This document shows, one piece after another, positions 51,724 through 60,893 of a stretch of 64,000 nt of DNA. Each line of letters begins with the position of its first letter. The stretch's first letter is position 1. Below the pieces are notes generated by a model. It saw only the letters and a program-made list of their open reading frames with translations. It did not search any database and was not told where the DNA came from. The DNA is from an uncultured Eubacterium sp. (GTDB taxonomy: Bacteria; Bacillota; Clostridia; Lachnospirales; Lachnospiraceae): the NCBI GenBank assembly GCA_910577225.1, contig CAJTMV010000001.1, positions 248,001 to 312,000 of the forward strand. The letters run 5' to 3'. The position numbers were made by a program, and so were the translations under genes.

Positions 51724-53133
51724 TTATTTGGAACCGTCTCCGGACAGCACAACCTGGATCGTCCGAAATAAGATTTTAATATCCAGACTTAACGACCACT
51801 CAGAAATATAACGCGTATCAAGAGCCACTACTTCTTCAAAATCTGTAATATCATTGCGCCCGCTGACCTGCCACATACCGGTCAGTCCCGGCTTGATTCC
51901 AAGCCGTCCTCTGTGATGAAGCTGATAATGCTCCACTTCGTCGATCGTCGGCGGACGGGTACCGACAAGACTCATTTCCCCTTTCAGCACATTCCAAAAC
52001 TGCGGCAGCTCGTCGATCGAATATTTTCGAATAAAATGTCCAATTGGAAATATTCTGGGATCATCTGTCATTTTAAACATCAGACCTTCCATCTCGTTGC
52101 TGTCCATCAGCTCCTCTTTGTGCGATTCCGCATCCACATACATCGAGCGGAATTTATAAATACGAAAAATACGACCGTTTTTTCCTACCCGTTCCTGCGA
52201 AAACAACACCGGACCGGGAGACTGCATCTTAATCATCGGAGCAAAAATCAGAAAAGCAACGGCTGTAAACGCCAGTCCCACCAGACTGCCTGCAATATCC
52301 ATGACACGTTTGAAAAACATTTCCGGCGGCGAGGCAATATGCATACTTGTCGTCAGCACCATATAATTGCCGCATTTTTCAAGCACTTTATTCGGCATCA
52401 GCGCGGTCTGCGGAATCAGGTTAAAATGAACGGTAATCCCATATTCGATCAGCTGATTGGCAAGCGCTTCGCTGGAATCTCTGGTATTGCCATTAATAAA
52501 TACCTCGTCTACCACATGCGTCCTGACATATTCGTAAAAATCATCTGCGTTTGCTACTACCGGCACTCCCCGGATCGTCTCTCCCTTGCGCGGCCGATCT
52601 ACTACGACAATACCGCTGACTTCAAAGTCCCGATACCTGTCATGCTCAAAATCCCGCACACATTCATGCGCATAACGGTCTATCGTCAGAATGATCATAA
52701 CCGCTTTGCTTCGCTTTTTCTTTATATAATTACGTAACAGCTGCTTATAAATACAGTGTACCACATATTCATAAATGATCGACATCACCCAGAAGGTAAA
52801 CAGACTTTCTCTGGAATACACCGCTGACATTTTCGCCGCATACAGATATACCAGCATGCCGACAAATATAATCGTACATGTCGCCGCTACCTCTTCGAGT
52901 TCTGTAAATGCGTCGCGCTTGATAATATCGTGATACGATTCCTTGAAAAACACGACGCACAGATTCAGCAAAACCAGTATGACGGCAAGCCGCAGATATG
53001 GTTCGCTGGCATACGGATTCATCCAGCCGTGACGCATAATATATCCTGTAATAAATGCCAGCTGCAGCAGCAGAATGTCCAGAATCGTAAAATCCAGATG
53101 TTTGGCCCAGCCGACGTTATCTTTTCTATACAT
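51724..53133 (-). CDS. Polyprenyl-phosphate sugar-1-phosphate transferase (WcaJ/CpsE type)
   Basis: A 469-aa membrane enzyme. Four N-terminal helices (about residues 13-115) precede a CoA-binding-like domain (IRGVPVVANADDFYEY). The C-terminal catalytic domain has MFFKRVMDIAGSLVGLAF, FSQERVGKNGRIFRIYKFRSM, YSIDELPQFWNVLKGEMSLVG and RPPT. It starts a lipid-linked glycan by moving hexose-1-phosphate to undecaprenyl phosphate. The start overlaps the zinc-ribbon gene by 8 bp. The substrate is unknown. A second member of the family lies at 57689. Confidence 0.92.
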   Translation of the reverse strand: MYRKDNVGWAKHLDFTILDILLLQLAFITGYIMRHGWMNPYASEPYLRLAVILVLLNLCVVFFKESYHDIIKRDAFTELEEVAATCTIIFVGMLVYLYAAKMSAVYSRESLFTFWVMSIIYEYVVHCIYKQLLRNYIKKKRSKAVMIILTIDRYAHECVRDFEHDRYRDFEVSGIVVVDRPRKGETIRGVPVVANADDFYEYVRTHVVDEVFINGNTRDSSEALANQLIEYGITVHFNLIPQTALMPNKVLEKCGNYMVLTTSMHIASPPEMFFKRVMDIAGSLVGLAFTAVAFLIFAPMIKMQSPGPVLFSQERVGKNGRIFRIYKFRSMYVDAESHKEELMDSNEMEGLMFKMTDDPRIFPIGHFIRKYSIDELPQFWNVLKGEMSLVGTRPPTIDEVEHYQLHHRGRLGIKPGLTGMWQVSGRNDITDFEEVVALDTRYISEWSLSLDIKILFRTIQVVLSGDGSK

Positions 53134-53338
53134 GCTGCTCCTTTAAATTTCTCAGGTGGATGTACAGCCAGCTGTCTGCATAATCCTCCCGCTCTTTCAA
53201 TGTCATTTCACTGTATTTATCATATGTAAGTTTGACCTGAAACATTTCCTGTTCCCCGCATTTGTAACACTCCACATTTTTCCTGCGGGATACTGTCCGC
53301 ATCCAGCCGCATTTTGGACAAATATATACTTTGATCAT
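53126..53338 (-). CDS. Small zinc-ribbon protein (70 aa)
   Basis: A short protein whose first half is a zinc ribbon (ICPKCGWMRTVSRRKNVECYKCGEQ) and whose second half is a charged helix (EMTLKEREDYADSWLYIHLRNL). Four cysteines in two CxxC pairs should bind zinc. It overlaps the sugar transferase gene by 8 bp, so it belongs to the polysaccharide operon. ATG 53338 is favoured; a GTG 6 nt upstream is closer to the GAGAGG site and is possible. Function unknown. Confidence 0.72.
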   Translation of the reverse strand: MIKVYICPKCGWMRTVSRRKNVECYKCGEQEMFQVKLTYDKYSEMTLKEREDYADSWLYIHLRNLKEQHV

Positions 53339-53368
53339 CCACACATATCCTCTCTATCTTTTTATTTC

Positions 53369-54169
53369 TTATGAACTGACTTTATATAAAGTATAATTCT
53401 CACTCTGCGCGATCGGCAGGACCGAAATCTCTGACAGATAACTGTCCATATCAAATGCCGTACGGATTACCAGATAATCCACCCCGCTTTTATCCAGGCT
53501 GCGCCGAAGCGTGCGGCTGTCCTTTTTGATTCCTTCGTTTACCGCCGCAATCATATGCTGCTGGCGGACATATTTTTTATGATCATAGCCGTGTTCTGCC
53601 TGATACAGATAGGCTTTACGGGAAATCCCCCATACGATACGCGGTTCATACGTACGTACCTGGTATTCCAGATACATATCAAACGCAGCTACCGGCGATT
53701 CGTTTTCTTTGCCCCGGCCTGCCTCCCAGTCTGCCATGATCTCTTCTGTAATTGTAATTGTATCCGGAGCCAGCCCATATATATTTTTCGGCCGGTTCAC
53801 ATGCTCCCTGTTCAGGAAAAACAAATTGGTCCCAACGACAAGACAGCCTGCCAGTATTCCCGCTGCCAGTATCCTGTCCCTCTTTTTTCCTTCGGTAAAT
53901 ACTTTCGTAAACACATATGCGATCACAAACAACACCGGCAGCATCCAGAAAAAACGATAATAAGTCGTGGCATCTGTTAGTCTGCCCACAATGCGATAGG
54001 CAAATTCGTTAAATACAAACACAATCGATAAAACAACTGCCGCCGCGGCTTTTTTTCCGACTGTCCCAGACCGTGTTTTGTGATCTCTCCACCATAGAAA
54101 CGCCAGACTGACTGCAAATGCTGCCAGATACAGCGAATCGCCGTGATACTGTCTGAATACATCTGCCAT
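53369..54169 (-). CDS. Membrane protein, probably the C-terminal part of a split gene
   Basis: A 266-aa product with membrane segments near SLYLAAFAVSLAFLWW, AAAAVVLSIVFVFNEFAY, FFWMLPVLFVIAYVFTKVF and ILAAGILAGCLVVG, then a soluble tail of 140 residues ending DYLVIRTAFDMDSYLSE. The TYYRFFWMLPVL segment is characteristic of DUF6077-like multi-spanning proteins. GGAGGT lies 5 nt before ATG 54169, and the upstream gene stops only 2 nt before. The two may be one gene interrupted by a frameshift, or a coupled pair. Likely acts in the polysaccharide pathway. Confidence 0.68.
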   Translation of the reverse strand: MADVFRQYHGDSLYLAAFAVSLAFLWWRDHKTRSGTVGKKAAAAVVLSIVFVFNEFAYRIVGRLTDATTYYRFFWMLPVLFVIAYVFTKVFTEGKKRDRILAAGILAGCLVVGTNLFFLNREHVNRPKNIYGLAPDTITITEEIMADWEAGRGKENESPVAAFDMYLEYQVRTYEPRIVWGISRKAYLYQAEHGYDHKKYVRQQHMIAAVNEGIKKDSRTLRRSLDKSGVDYLVIRTAFDMDSYLSEISVLPIAQSENYTLYKVSS

Positions 54170-54170
54170 T

Positions 54171-55259
54171 TTATACCTCCACAATGAGCCAGCCTCTGGT
54201 GGAAGCAAAATATACCACCAAATAGCATACATTTGGCATCATACAGCAAATACCGCGCAGCACCAGCACGCCGTCCCACCGCCGTTCGATGATCAGATGC
54301 GCCAAAAGCATCAGCCCGATCATCGCCGGGACAAGCACAACGGAAGACATGGAAACTGCCACGCTTGCAAACGCTACCAGGAATAGTTCCATCCAGTTCC
54401 TGTGATCCTCGCTGTTTTTCCATATCCGGTAAAGCAGATAACAGATCATCGGCAACACGACGTTCGCACAGTAAGCCTTCGCCTCATAATTACGAAGCAG
54501 CAGAAACTGTGCGGTCGTATCGTATACGTCCCAGAAAATCGTAAGGATAATCGTAATCGTAACAAGTACTGCCGATTTCTTTTTATCTCTCTGAAAGACT
54601 TCCATTGCAAAGCTATATACCACGGCATTCGTCAGCAGGATACACAATACGCCTGTCACATATTTTTGCAGTACGAGCGCGGAAATTCCAGTGATCTGGC
54701 TGATCCACGCCGTATTCATATAAAACGAAGATAACGCGTACCGCAGTTCCAGGCGGCTGCGCATCAGTCCGCTGCTGCCGTCATAGACATACATCGTATC
54801 TGTAGCCACAGACGTCGTCATATTTCCGATATAATAAGCAAAATCCCAGCCAATATTGCGCTGCATCAGCAATCCGGTCAGGCATTCGCAAATCACCGCC
54901 GCTGTCATAAGTAAAAACAGTGCGCGCGCCGCGCCGGACGGACGGACGCTGATCACCGTGGGCGCACATTTGCGCTGTACGCGCTCCCGCTTTTTATGTC
55001 CCGCTGCGATGGCAGCCGACGCGGCAGACAGTAACAGCAGTAATACCAGCCAGACCGCGCCAAGCACATGCAGCTTCTGCCTTGTAAAAATCATAATCAG
55101 CGCTACGATCTGAAACGCTGCGAAATACAGAAAAAACCCAATACAGATTCGTTCCGGCAGAACCGGAGAATAACGGCATTTGATACAAAACGCTCTTCCC
55201 ATCAGATCATATGCCAGTATACTCAGCAGTAAGATACAAACGCTTAAAAATACCTGCAT
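54171..55259 (-). CDS. Multi-spanning membrane protein, DUF6077-like N-terminal part
   Basis: A 362-aa protein with about nine hydrophobic helices, beginning QVFLSVCILLLSILAYDLMG. Further segments include WLVLLLLLSAASAAIAAG and SAVLVTITIILTIFWDVYD. Looks like the N-terminal part of a GT-C-like or DUF6077-like protein. It ends abruptly at RGWLIVEV beside the start of the downstream gene, in a different frame. ATG 55259 is chosen for GGGAGG just upstream. No catalytic residues could be named. Confidence 0.68.
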   Translation of the reverse strand: MQVFLSVCILLLSILAYDLMGRAFCIKCRYSPVLPERICIGFFLYFAAFQIVALIMIFTRQKLHVLGAVWLVLLLLLSAASAAIAAGHKKRERVQRKCAPTVISVRPSGAARALFLLMTAAVICECLTGLLMQRNIGWDFAYYIGNMTTSVATDTMYVYDGSSGLMRSRLELRYALSSFYMNTAWISQITGISALVLQKYVTGVLCILLTNAVVYSFAMEVFQRDKKKSAVLVTITIILTIFWDVYDTTAQFLLLRNYEAKAYCANVVLPMICYLLYRIWKNSEDHRNWMELFLVAFASVAVSMSSVVLVPAMIGLMLLAHLIIERRWDGVLVLRGICCMMPNVCYLVVYFASTRGWLIVEV

Positions 55260-55297
55260 GACGCCCTCCCATTGCAACAGTTTCCTCTATTTTAAAA

Positions 55298-56047
55298 TTA
55301 CGACATATAATCATTGTACAGCGGCAACACCTCCCCTGTGCTTCCCTGCATTTTGATCTTTCCTTCATGCAGCCAGAGAATCGTATCGCACAGTTTCTCC
55401 AGCGTTTCTGTACTGTGCGACACAATGATAACCGTGCGATCTTCATTTGTAATGAGTTCTTTCATTTTTGCATAGCTTTTTTTCTTAAACCGTACGTCGC
55501 CGACACTCAGCACTTCATCGATCAGCATAATCTCCGTTTCCAGAATTGCCGTGATGGAAAATGCCAGTTTGGAATACATCCCGCTGGAATACGTACGGAC
55601 CGGTTTGTCAATAAAGCTGTCAAGCTCCGAAAATTCGATAATTTCATCTAATTTTGCTAAAATCTGTTCTTCGCTAAATCCTAACAGCATACCGCTTAAA
55701 AATATATTTTCCCTGCCTGTCAGCTTCTTTTGGAACCCTACTCCGATTGACAGCAGCGATACGGTATGTCCATGCAGATCGATCGTCCCCTCGTCCGCGG
55801 CAAAAATTCCGGCAATCGCACGCAGCATCGTAGATTTTCCGCTGCCGTTTTTGCCGACAATGCCCATGATTTCCCCTTTTGGCACCTGAAAAGAAATCCC
55901 TCTGACCGCCTCAAATACGTCTACTTCTGATTTTTTCAGACTAAACAGGCTGTTTTTTATGGATATCCGGTTCAGGCACTTATAACGTATTTTTAAATCT
56001 GATACTTCTATTGCATATTCTTTTTCATGTTCCCTTGCTGTATCCAT
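55298..56047 (-). CDS. Polysaccharide ABC exporter, ATP-binding protein (Wzt/TagH/RgpD type)
   Basis: A 249-aa ATPase: Walker A GKNGSGKST, signature YSSGMYSKLA, Walker B IMLIDEVLSVGDVRF, H-loop VSHST. The signature variant and GVGFQKKLTGRENIFLSG are typical of the glycan exporters (Wzt, TagH, RgpD). The C-terminal carbohydrate-binding domain found on some Wzt proteins is absent. It energises export through the permease encoded upstream. Spacing to that gene is 58 nt. Confidence 0.94.
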   Translation of the reverse strand: MDTAREHEKEYAIEVSDLKIRYKCLNRISIKNSLFSLKKSEVDVFEAVRGISFQVPKGEIMGIVGKNGSGKSTMLRAIAGIFAADEGTIDLHGHTVSLLSIGVGFQKKLTGRENIFLSGMLLGFSEEQILAKLDEIIEFSELDSFIDKPVRTYSSGMYSKLAFSITAILETEIMLIDEVLSVGDVRFKKKSYAKMKELITNEDRTVIIVSHSTETLEKLCDTILWLHEGKIKMQGSTGEVLPLYNDYMS

Positions 56048-56105
56048 TTACATCCATCTACTTTCTCAAACTACCTGACAGTAAATACGTGTCCCTGTTG
56101 CCATA

Positions 56106-56894
56106 CTACATCACTTTGACATAGCTGTTTTCATGCCGGTATATGTTGCGTACGCCGATGACAGACATTACGATTCCAATCAGCAGCCATGCCGTAACCG
56201 CGCCCCATTCCGGCATCGTCTGGTAAATGAGCACCCGGCGCATGGAATCGACGAGCAGAGCCATCGGATTGCATTTCAGCAGCAGACTGCTGTATGGGTA
56301 CGGTACCCGGTTGCGGATCGAATAAAAGATACCGGTCAGATAAAACAGCAGCTTTAACACCACCGCTACGACATTTGCCAGATCTTCCACATATACCCCG
56401 AAATGCAGCAATACGCTGCTAAACGCAAACGTTACGATCAGCAGTACGACAAACAGCGGCGCCATAAGAATCACTTTCCAGTCTATCGGCACCTGATAGC
56501 CGATCATCATAATGACCACGAGTGAAAACGCAATCGTCATCTTAAACCCATTGGAACATATTTTTACGAATATCAGTATAAATTTGGGTATATACACTTT
56601 TGATACGATCGGCTTATTTGCGGCTACCAGTTTTACGCTCTGCCGCAGACAGGCCGAAAAAAAGTTCCAGCTGTTATAACCGATAAATATAAATACCGGC
56701 AGATAAGGCTCTCCTTTCTGAAAGACAATGACTGCCACAAACGAATAGACGATCATAAACAGCATCGGATCCAGTATCCACCACATCCAGCTTAAATGAG
56801 AATTGGCAACCTCGGATTTTAATTCGGATTTTGCCGCATAGATCGTATATTTTCGGTATTTTTTTACGTCACTGATAAATCGATTCAATTTCAT
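56106..56894 (-). CDS. Polysaccharide ABC exporter, permease (Wzm/TagG/RgpC type)
   Basis: A 262-aa membrane protein of the ABC2 family with about six helices (LFMIVYSFVAVIVFQKG, MTIAFSLVVIMMIGYQV, LMAPLFVVLLIVTFAFSSVLL, KLLFYLTGIFYSI and so on). It forms the channel for the lipid-linked glycan. ATG 56894 is chosen because it overlaps the stop of the glycosyltransferase gene in ATGA behind AAGGAGA, and the protein then fits the family length; an upstream in-frame ATG is unlikely. It forms a pair with the ATPase at 55298. Confidence 0.92.
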   Translation of the reverse strand: MKLNRFISDVKKYRKYTIYAAKSELKSEVANSHLSWMWWILDPMLFMIVYSFVAVIVFQKGEPYLPVFIFIGYNSWNFFSACLRQSVKLVAANKPIVSKVYIPKFILIFVKICSNGFKMTIAFSLVVIMMIGYQVPIDWKVILMAPLFVVLLIVTFAFSSVLLHFGVYVEDLANVVAVVLKLLFYLTGIFYSIRNRVPYPYSSLLLKCNPMALLVDSMRRVLIYQTMPEWGAVTAWLLIGIVMSVIGVRNIYRHENSYVKVM

Positions 56895-57685
56895 TTCTCC
56901 TTCCGGGCATTTGCTCCCAGATACTTGCGTAATCCATATAATGTATAAAAGATCATATAATAAAACGCCTGCAGTCGTCCATATCCCAGATAGCGATAGG
57001 ACCCATACTGCATTTGCGCAGATTTCCATTTGTTTCTGGACTTTCCGCCTTCGCTCAGTCTGCATTTGAGCGCAGGCACATTGACACCCGCCGCGATCTT
57101 ATATTTTTTCAATACCCGCAGCCACAAAATATAATCTTCATGAAACCGATCGCAGACAAACCCAAATTCCTGCGCGATCTCCTTACGAAGTACTACGGAA
57201 CCGCAGGGAATCACATTTGTCCGCATCAGTATCGGATACGTAATCCGCTCCGGCACACCGATCACACGGCCGGTCTTTGTCCCATCCGGCTGTACCAGCT
57301 CTCTGCCTGTACAGCATAATACCGCTTTCGTCCGATCGATACATTCCATCTGCAGTTTTAGTTTGTCTGCGTCCCACCAGTCGTCCGCGTCCAGAAAGGC
57401 GACATATTCTCCCCGTGCCAGACGAATCCCAAGGTTGCGGGCCGCTGCGACTCCGTGATTTGACTTGCGGCGTACAAGACGGATTTGCGGATGCTTTTCA
57501 TATTTTCTGACTATTTCAGACGTACGATCTGTCGAACCGTCGTCTATTACAAGAAGTTCCCATGTCTGCGTACAGGTCTGGCGCAGTACCGATGCGATTG
57601 CCTGTCCGATATAACGCTCCGCCTGCCAGGCCGGCATAATTACCGATATTACCGGCGTCTCCGGTCCCGCTGCTTTTTTTGTCAT
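56891..57685 (-). CDS. Glycosyltransferase family 2
   Basis: A 264-aa GT-A enzyme: VISVIMPAWQAERYIGQAI, LLVIDDGSTDRTSEIV and the DxD motif in AFLDADDWWDADKLK. The C-terminal region contains a possible amphipathic segment (YRYLGYGRLQAFYYMIFY). It overlaps the Wzm gene by 4 bp downstream and starts 3 nt after the sugar transferase gene, so translation is coupled. Acceptor and donor are unknown. Confidence 0.92.
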   Translation of the reverse strand: MTKKAAGPETPVISVIMPAWQAERYIGQAIASVLRQTCTQTWELLVIDDGSTDRTSEIVRKYEKHPQIRLVRRKSNHGVAAARNLGIRLARGEYVAFLDADDWWDADKLKLQMECIDRTKAVLCCTGRELVQPDGTKTGRVIGVPERITYPILMRTNVIPCGSVVLRKEIAQEFGFVCDRFHEDYILWLRVLKKYKIAAGVNVPALKCRLSEGGKSRNKWKSAQMQYGSYRYLGYGRLQAFYYMIFYTLYGLRKYLGANARKEK

Positions 57686-57688
57686 TTT

Positions 57689-59092
57689 TTACACATCCTT
57701 TAGCGCTGTCTTCTGGCTGTCATCCACGCCTTCAGACTTTTCTTTTTGAAACAAAATCTTAACGGTCAGCAGGATCAGCTTCATATCCAGCCAGAGCGAA
57801 TAATTCTCAATATAAGTCAGATCCAGCTTTAATTTATCATATGGTACTGTGTTATACTGCCCGTATACCTGTGCATAACCGGTCAGTCCTGCTTTTACTT
57901 TCAGACGAAAACGAAACTGTGGGATACTGCGTTCATATTCTTTTGTAATCTCTTCCCGCTCCGGTCTCGGCCCTACAAACGACATATCTCCGATCAGTAC
58001 GTTAAACAGCTGCGGCAGCTCGTCCACATGCAGCCTGCGGATCACTTTGCCTACCGGCGTAATTCTGTCGTCGTGCTCGCTGGCCAGTCTTGCGCCGCGT
58101 TTTTCCGACTCTACAATCATACTGCGAAACTTATAGATCTGAAACGGTCTGCCGTCTTTCGTAATCCGCTCCTGCGAATACAGCACCGGTCCGCCGTCAT
58201 ACAGTTTGATTGCGGCCGCGATCAGAAGCATCACCGGAGACGCTGCAATACATCCGACCAGTCCGATCGCAATATCCATCGCGCGTTTGCAAAAGCTCTG
58301 TCCGAATGTCATACCCTGATTCCGGAACAATAACAGCGGGGAGTCAAACAGATCGATCTCCGACGCGCTGATAATCATAATATCAGAAATCTTTGGTACG
58401 GAATAGCAGCGAATATTGTTCTGAAAACAAAACTTCAAAAACTGATTGCGCTCATGGGACGGAATATCTCCGATAATTACAGACTCATAAGATGCAATCC
58501 GGCTTAAAATCTCGTCCATTCCCGCTTTTAAATGGATCGTTTCTTTTACCCGATACTTGTCTCCCCGCGACTGGAGCTTTCGAATCAGCGCTTTGGGACT
58601 GATATCTCCGTAAATAAGCAGCATCTCGTGCGGCGGATACAGCCTGGCGTAAATGGTGCGCATCGCGATAATCCAGATCACGCCGACTACAATCTGCAGC
58701 ACCGAAAGTCCCAGCATCGGAGACGAAAACCAGAGAAATTTCCATCGCTTTGCAATCAGCGCCAGCTGCAGATATTCTACGGCGTTCGTCGCGCATACGG
58801 ACAGGATCTGCGAATACAGTACGTCCAGATTCCGCAAATAACCGACGCGAAATCCGCCCAGCACTTTCATAAATAATATGAGCACCAGCGCATACAAAAC
58901 GATAATCGTCCAATGCCCTCTTCGGTAGAAGTAAAAATATTTAAAATATTTGCGCATGTCCGTTAAATTTCTGTTCGCATAATAGTTATACCACAGACAG
59001 GCAAACATTGCCGTATGCACCGCAACGATCAGTATGGTCCCAAGCAGCATGATGAAACGTTTGTATTGCTCTTTTGAATTTGTCCATTTCAT
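57689..59092 (-). CDS. Polyprenyl-phosphate sugar-1-phosphate transferase (second)
   Basis: A 467-aa membrane enzyme like the one at 51724. N-terminal helices (about residues 13-160, for example FIMLLGTILIVAVHTAMFACLW) precede a Rossmann-like domain. The C-terminal transferase domain has KRAMDIAIGLVGCIAASPVMLL, YSQERITKDGRPFQIYKFRSM, LHVDELPQLFNVLIGDMSFVG and RPER. The pattern is of the galactose or glucose type (EPS sugar transferase). AGGGAAT precedes the start. Two such enzymes in one cluster are unusual. Confidence 0.92.
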   Translation of the reverse strand: MKWTNSKEQYKRFIMLLGTILIVAVHTAMFACLWYNYYANRNLTDMRKYFKYFYFYRRGHWTIIVLYALVLILFMKVLGGFRVGYLRNLDVLYSQILSVCATNAVEYLQLALIAKRWKFLWFSSPMLGLSVLQIVVGVIWIIAMRTIYARLYPPHEMLLIYGDISPKALIRKLQSRGDKYRVKETIHLKAGMDEILSRIASYESVIIGDIPSHERNQFLKFCFQNNIRCYSVPKISDIMIISASEIDLFDSPLLLFRNQGMTFGQSFCKRAMDIAIGLVGCIAASPVMLLIAAAIKLYDGGPVLYSQERITKDGRPFQIYKFRSMIVESEKRGARLASEHDDRITPVGKVIRRLHVDELPQLFNVLIGDMSFVGPRPEREEITKEYERSIPQFRFRLKVKAGLTGYAQVYGQYNTVPYDKLKLDLTYIENYSLWLDMKLILLTVKILFQKEKSEGVDDSQKTALKDV

Positions 59093-59096
59093 AGAT

Positions 59097-60884
59097 TTAA
59101 TTCCCTGTCAGTTTCTTCTTTATTTTTCTGGCTGCCTTCCAGATGCCTTTCCCTTTAAGTAATTCATTCTGCGCTGCCAGCCGGTCATAATCCTCTTTTA
59201 GCTGTACCATATTGAAAAATCTGCGTTCCAGCAGATTCACCATCTCGCGGTACGGTACGCACTCTCCGGTCACATACTGCTGAAAAGCCGGTTCCATCTG
59301 CGCATATACGGCCGCCTCTTCCTGCGGAATATCTGCCGCCGCGAGTAAACGCTGCATGGACAGCTCTTCCTTCTGCGGATTTTCATGATTCAGAAAAAAC
59401 AGCGTCCGGTAAATAATAAAATTTTGCGGAACTGGAAAGAAAAACGTCCATTCATAATCGATGACATGCCAGACGCCGTCTTTATCCACAAGTATATTCG
59501 GAAGAATCAGATCGATATCCGATACGCTGCTGCATACCGTCTGCTGCAGCGCATCTGCGTCTGACAGTGTGCCGAAGACGTTCCGAAATCCATCTGTCAT
59601 CTCAAACGGGACATGATTGCCGCCATTTCGGATGATCTGTATGAGTGTTTGCAGTATTTGAAACACGTCCTGCATATCGTCTGCCAAAACTGCCTGTTCT
59701 ACCTGTTCGGACAATGCCTGTGCGTCCAGCCGTTCGAACCGCGCGTACACGTTTCCATCTGCATCCGTACCGGATTCACAGCGGTTAAACTGCAGCTTCG
59801 GTATCGCTGCGTATTGTCTGCCAAGCTGCTCACAGGCTTCTTTCATATGCGCGATATGCGCCGCTCCTTCTGTATAGAGCGCCCGCTTTTGCACATACCG
59901 GTCTGTCATCTGCGTACAGACCGCAAACGCTCTGCTGCGGTCGGTGGCATATCTAATATAGACGTCTTTCTGCTCTTTCTGTGTCTGTCCCTTTCCTGCC
60001 AGAAACAAACATGCGTTTGCAAAAAACGGAAACTGACCTTCTTCGATAATGCTGTCAAATACCTTCTGCTCATCGAACAGAAGGATACGGTCGTCCTCAT
60101 AATTTGCAATATTATAATTCATATCTCCTTTTTTAGGAAGATACCGATCGGAATAAATGTTTAGTGCAAATCGTTCGTCCGGATATGGATAGTAGGTTTG
60201 CTGATATCCAAACCCGGTCTCGGTTAACAGTCTGCGCATCCTGCCCGGGGAATACAGTCGGATGCCGTCGTTTTCGAGTCCTGCAAAATATCGGTGCGTA
60301 TAGGGTTCTTTATTCCCCGCCCAGTATTTGAGGCCAAACTTATTTTTTATTGTAAGAATCAGCACACCCTGCGGCTTTAGATGCGCGTATATGCGACGCA
60401 GCAGCTGCCCTGTCCTGTCCTCTGTAAGCGGCAGACCGATTGCCGTAACGACGTCGTAATCGCTGTCCAGCTCTGCTTCGCACTGTTCCAGTGAGGCTGC
60501 ATAGATCGTAAGCGACTGCTCCGTTGCCTCTCTGTGACGCTGTGCGTTTATGCTGCAATAAGCGTATTTTTCTTCGAGACAGGTTACGGCGGCGCCTTTT
60601 TTCAGCAGCGCGGAAGTAATCGTCCCGCAGCCGGCGCCAAGCTCCAGCACCTTTGCCTGCGGCGGCAGCTGCAGCCATTCGATAATATTCGCTCTTGATT
60701 CTGCCAGCTGATACATAATCGTCCAGTTTTTGCGGGACGTAATCTCGTCATGGTACTCCTGCTCCTTACAGGTCTGCACAATTTCGAGCAGCTGTCTGTC
60801 TTCTTCCTCCAGCGCCGCCTCGCTCGTTTCGGCGCCATCCGGATAATACAGCGGCACGTTTCCAATCTTTTTTTTCTGCATCAT
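59097..60884 (-). CDS. Methyltransferase-kinase fusion, WbdD-like
   Basis: A 595-aa protein. Residues about 50-230 form a class I SAM methyltransferase (AKVLELGAGCGTITSALLKKG, DYDVVTAIGLPL). Residues about 290-530 resemble a kinase or aminoglycoside-kinase fold, with DIDLILPNILVDKDG and VIDYEWTFFFPVPQ in the places of the catalytic and metal-binding loops. The C-terminal tail has a coiled coil (VQLKEDYDRLAAQNELLKGK) and a basic amphipathic end (WKAARKIKKKLTGN). The same order occurs in WbdD, which methylates and phosphorylates O-antigen ends. GGAAGG precedes the start. The kinase call is inferred by pattern. Confidence 0.72.
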   Translation of the reverse strand: MMQKKKIGNVPLYYPDGAETSEAALEEEDRQLLEIVQTCKEQEYHDEITSRKNWTIMYQLAESRANIIEWLQLPPQAKVLELGAGCGTITSALLKKGAAVTCLEEKYAYCSINAQRHREATEQSLTIYAASLEQCEAELDSDYDVVTAIGLPLTEDRTGQLLRRIYAHLKPQGVLILTIKNKFGLKYWAGNKEPYTHRYFAGLENDGIRLYSPGRMRRLLTETGFGYQQTYYPYPDERFALNIYSDRYLPKKGDMNYNIANYEDDRILLFDEQKVFDSIIEEGQFPFFANACLFLAGKGQTQKEQKDVYIRYATDRSRAFAVCTQMTDRYVQKRALYTEGAAHIAHMKEACEQLGRQYAAIPKLQFNRCESGTDADGNVYARFERLDAQALSEQVEQAVLADDMQDVFQILQTLIQIIRNGGNHVPFEMTDGFRNVFGTLSDADALQQTVCSSVSDIDLILPNILVDKDGVWHVIDYEWTFFFPVPQNFIIYRTLFFLNHENPQKEELSMQRLLAAADIPQEEAAVYAQMEPAFQQYVTGECVPYREMVNLLERRFFNMVQLKEDYDRLAAQNELLKGKGIWKAARKIKKKLTGN

Positions 60885-60893
60885 ACCTTCCGT

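Noticed and set aside
51913..52737. 274-codon plus-strand frame opposite the sugar transferase
   Set aside because: Antisense to a clear transferase; no ribosome site.
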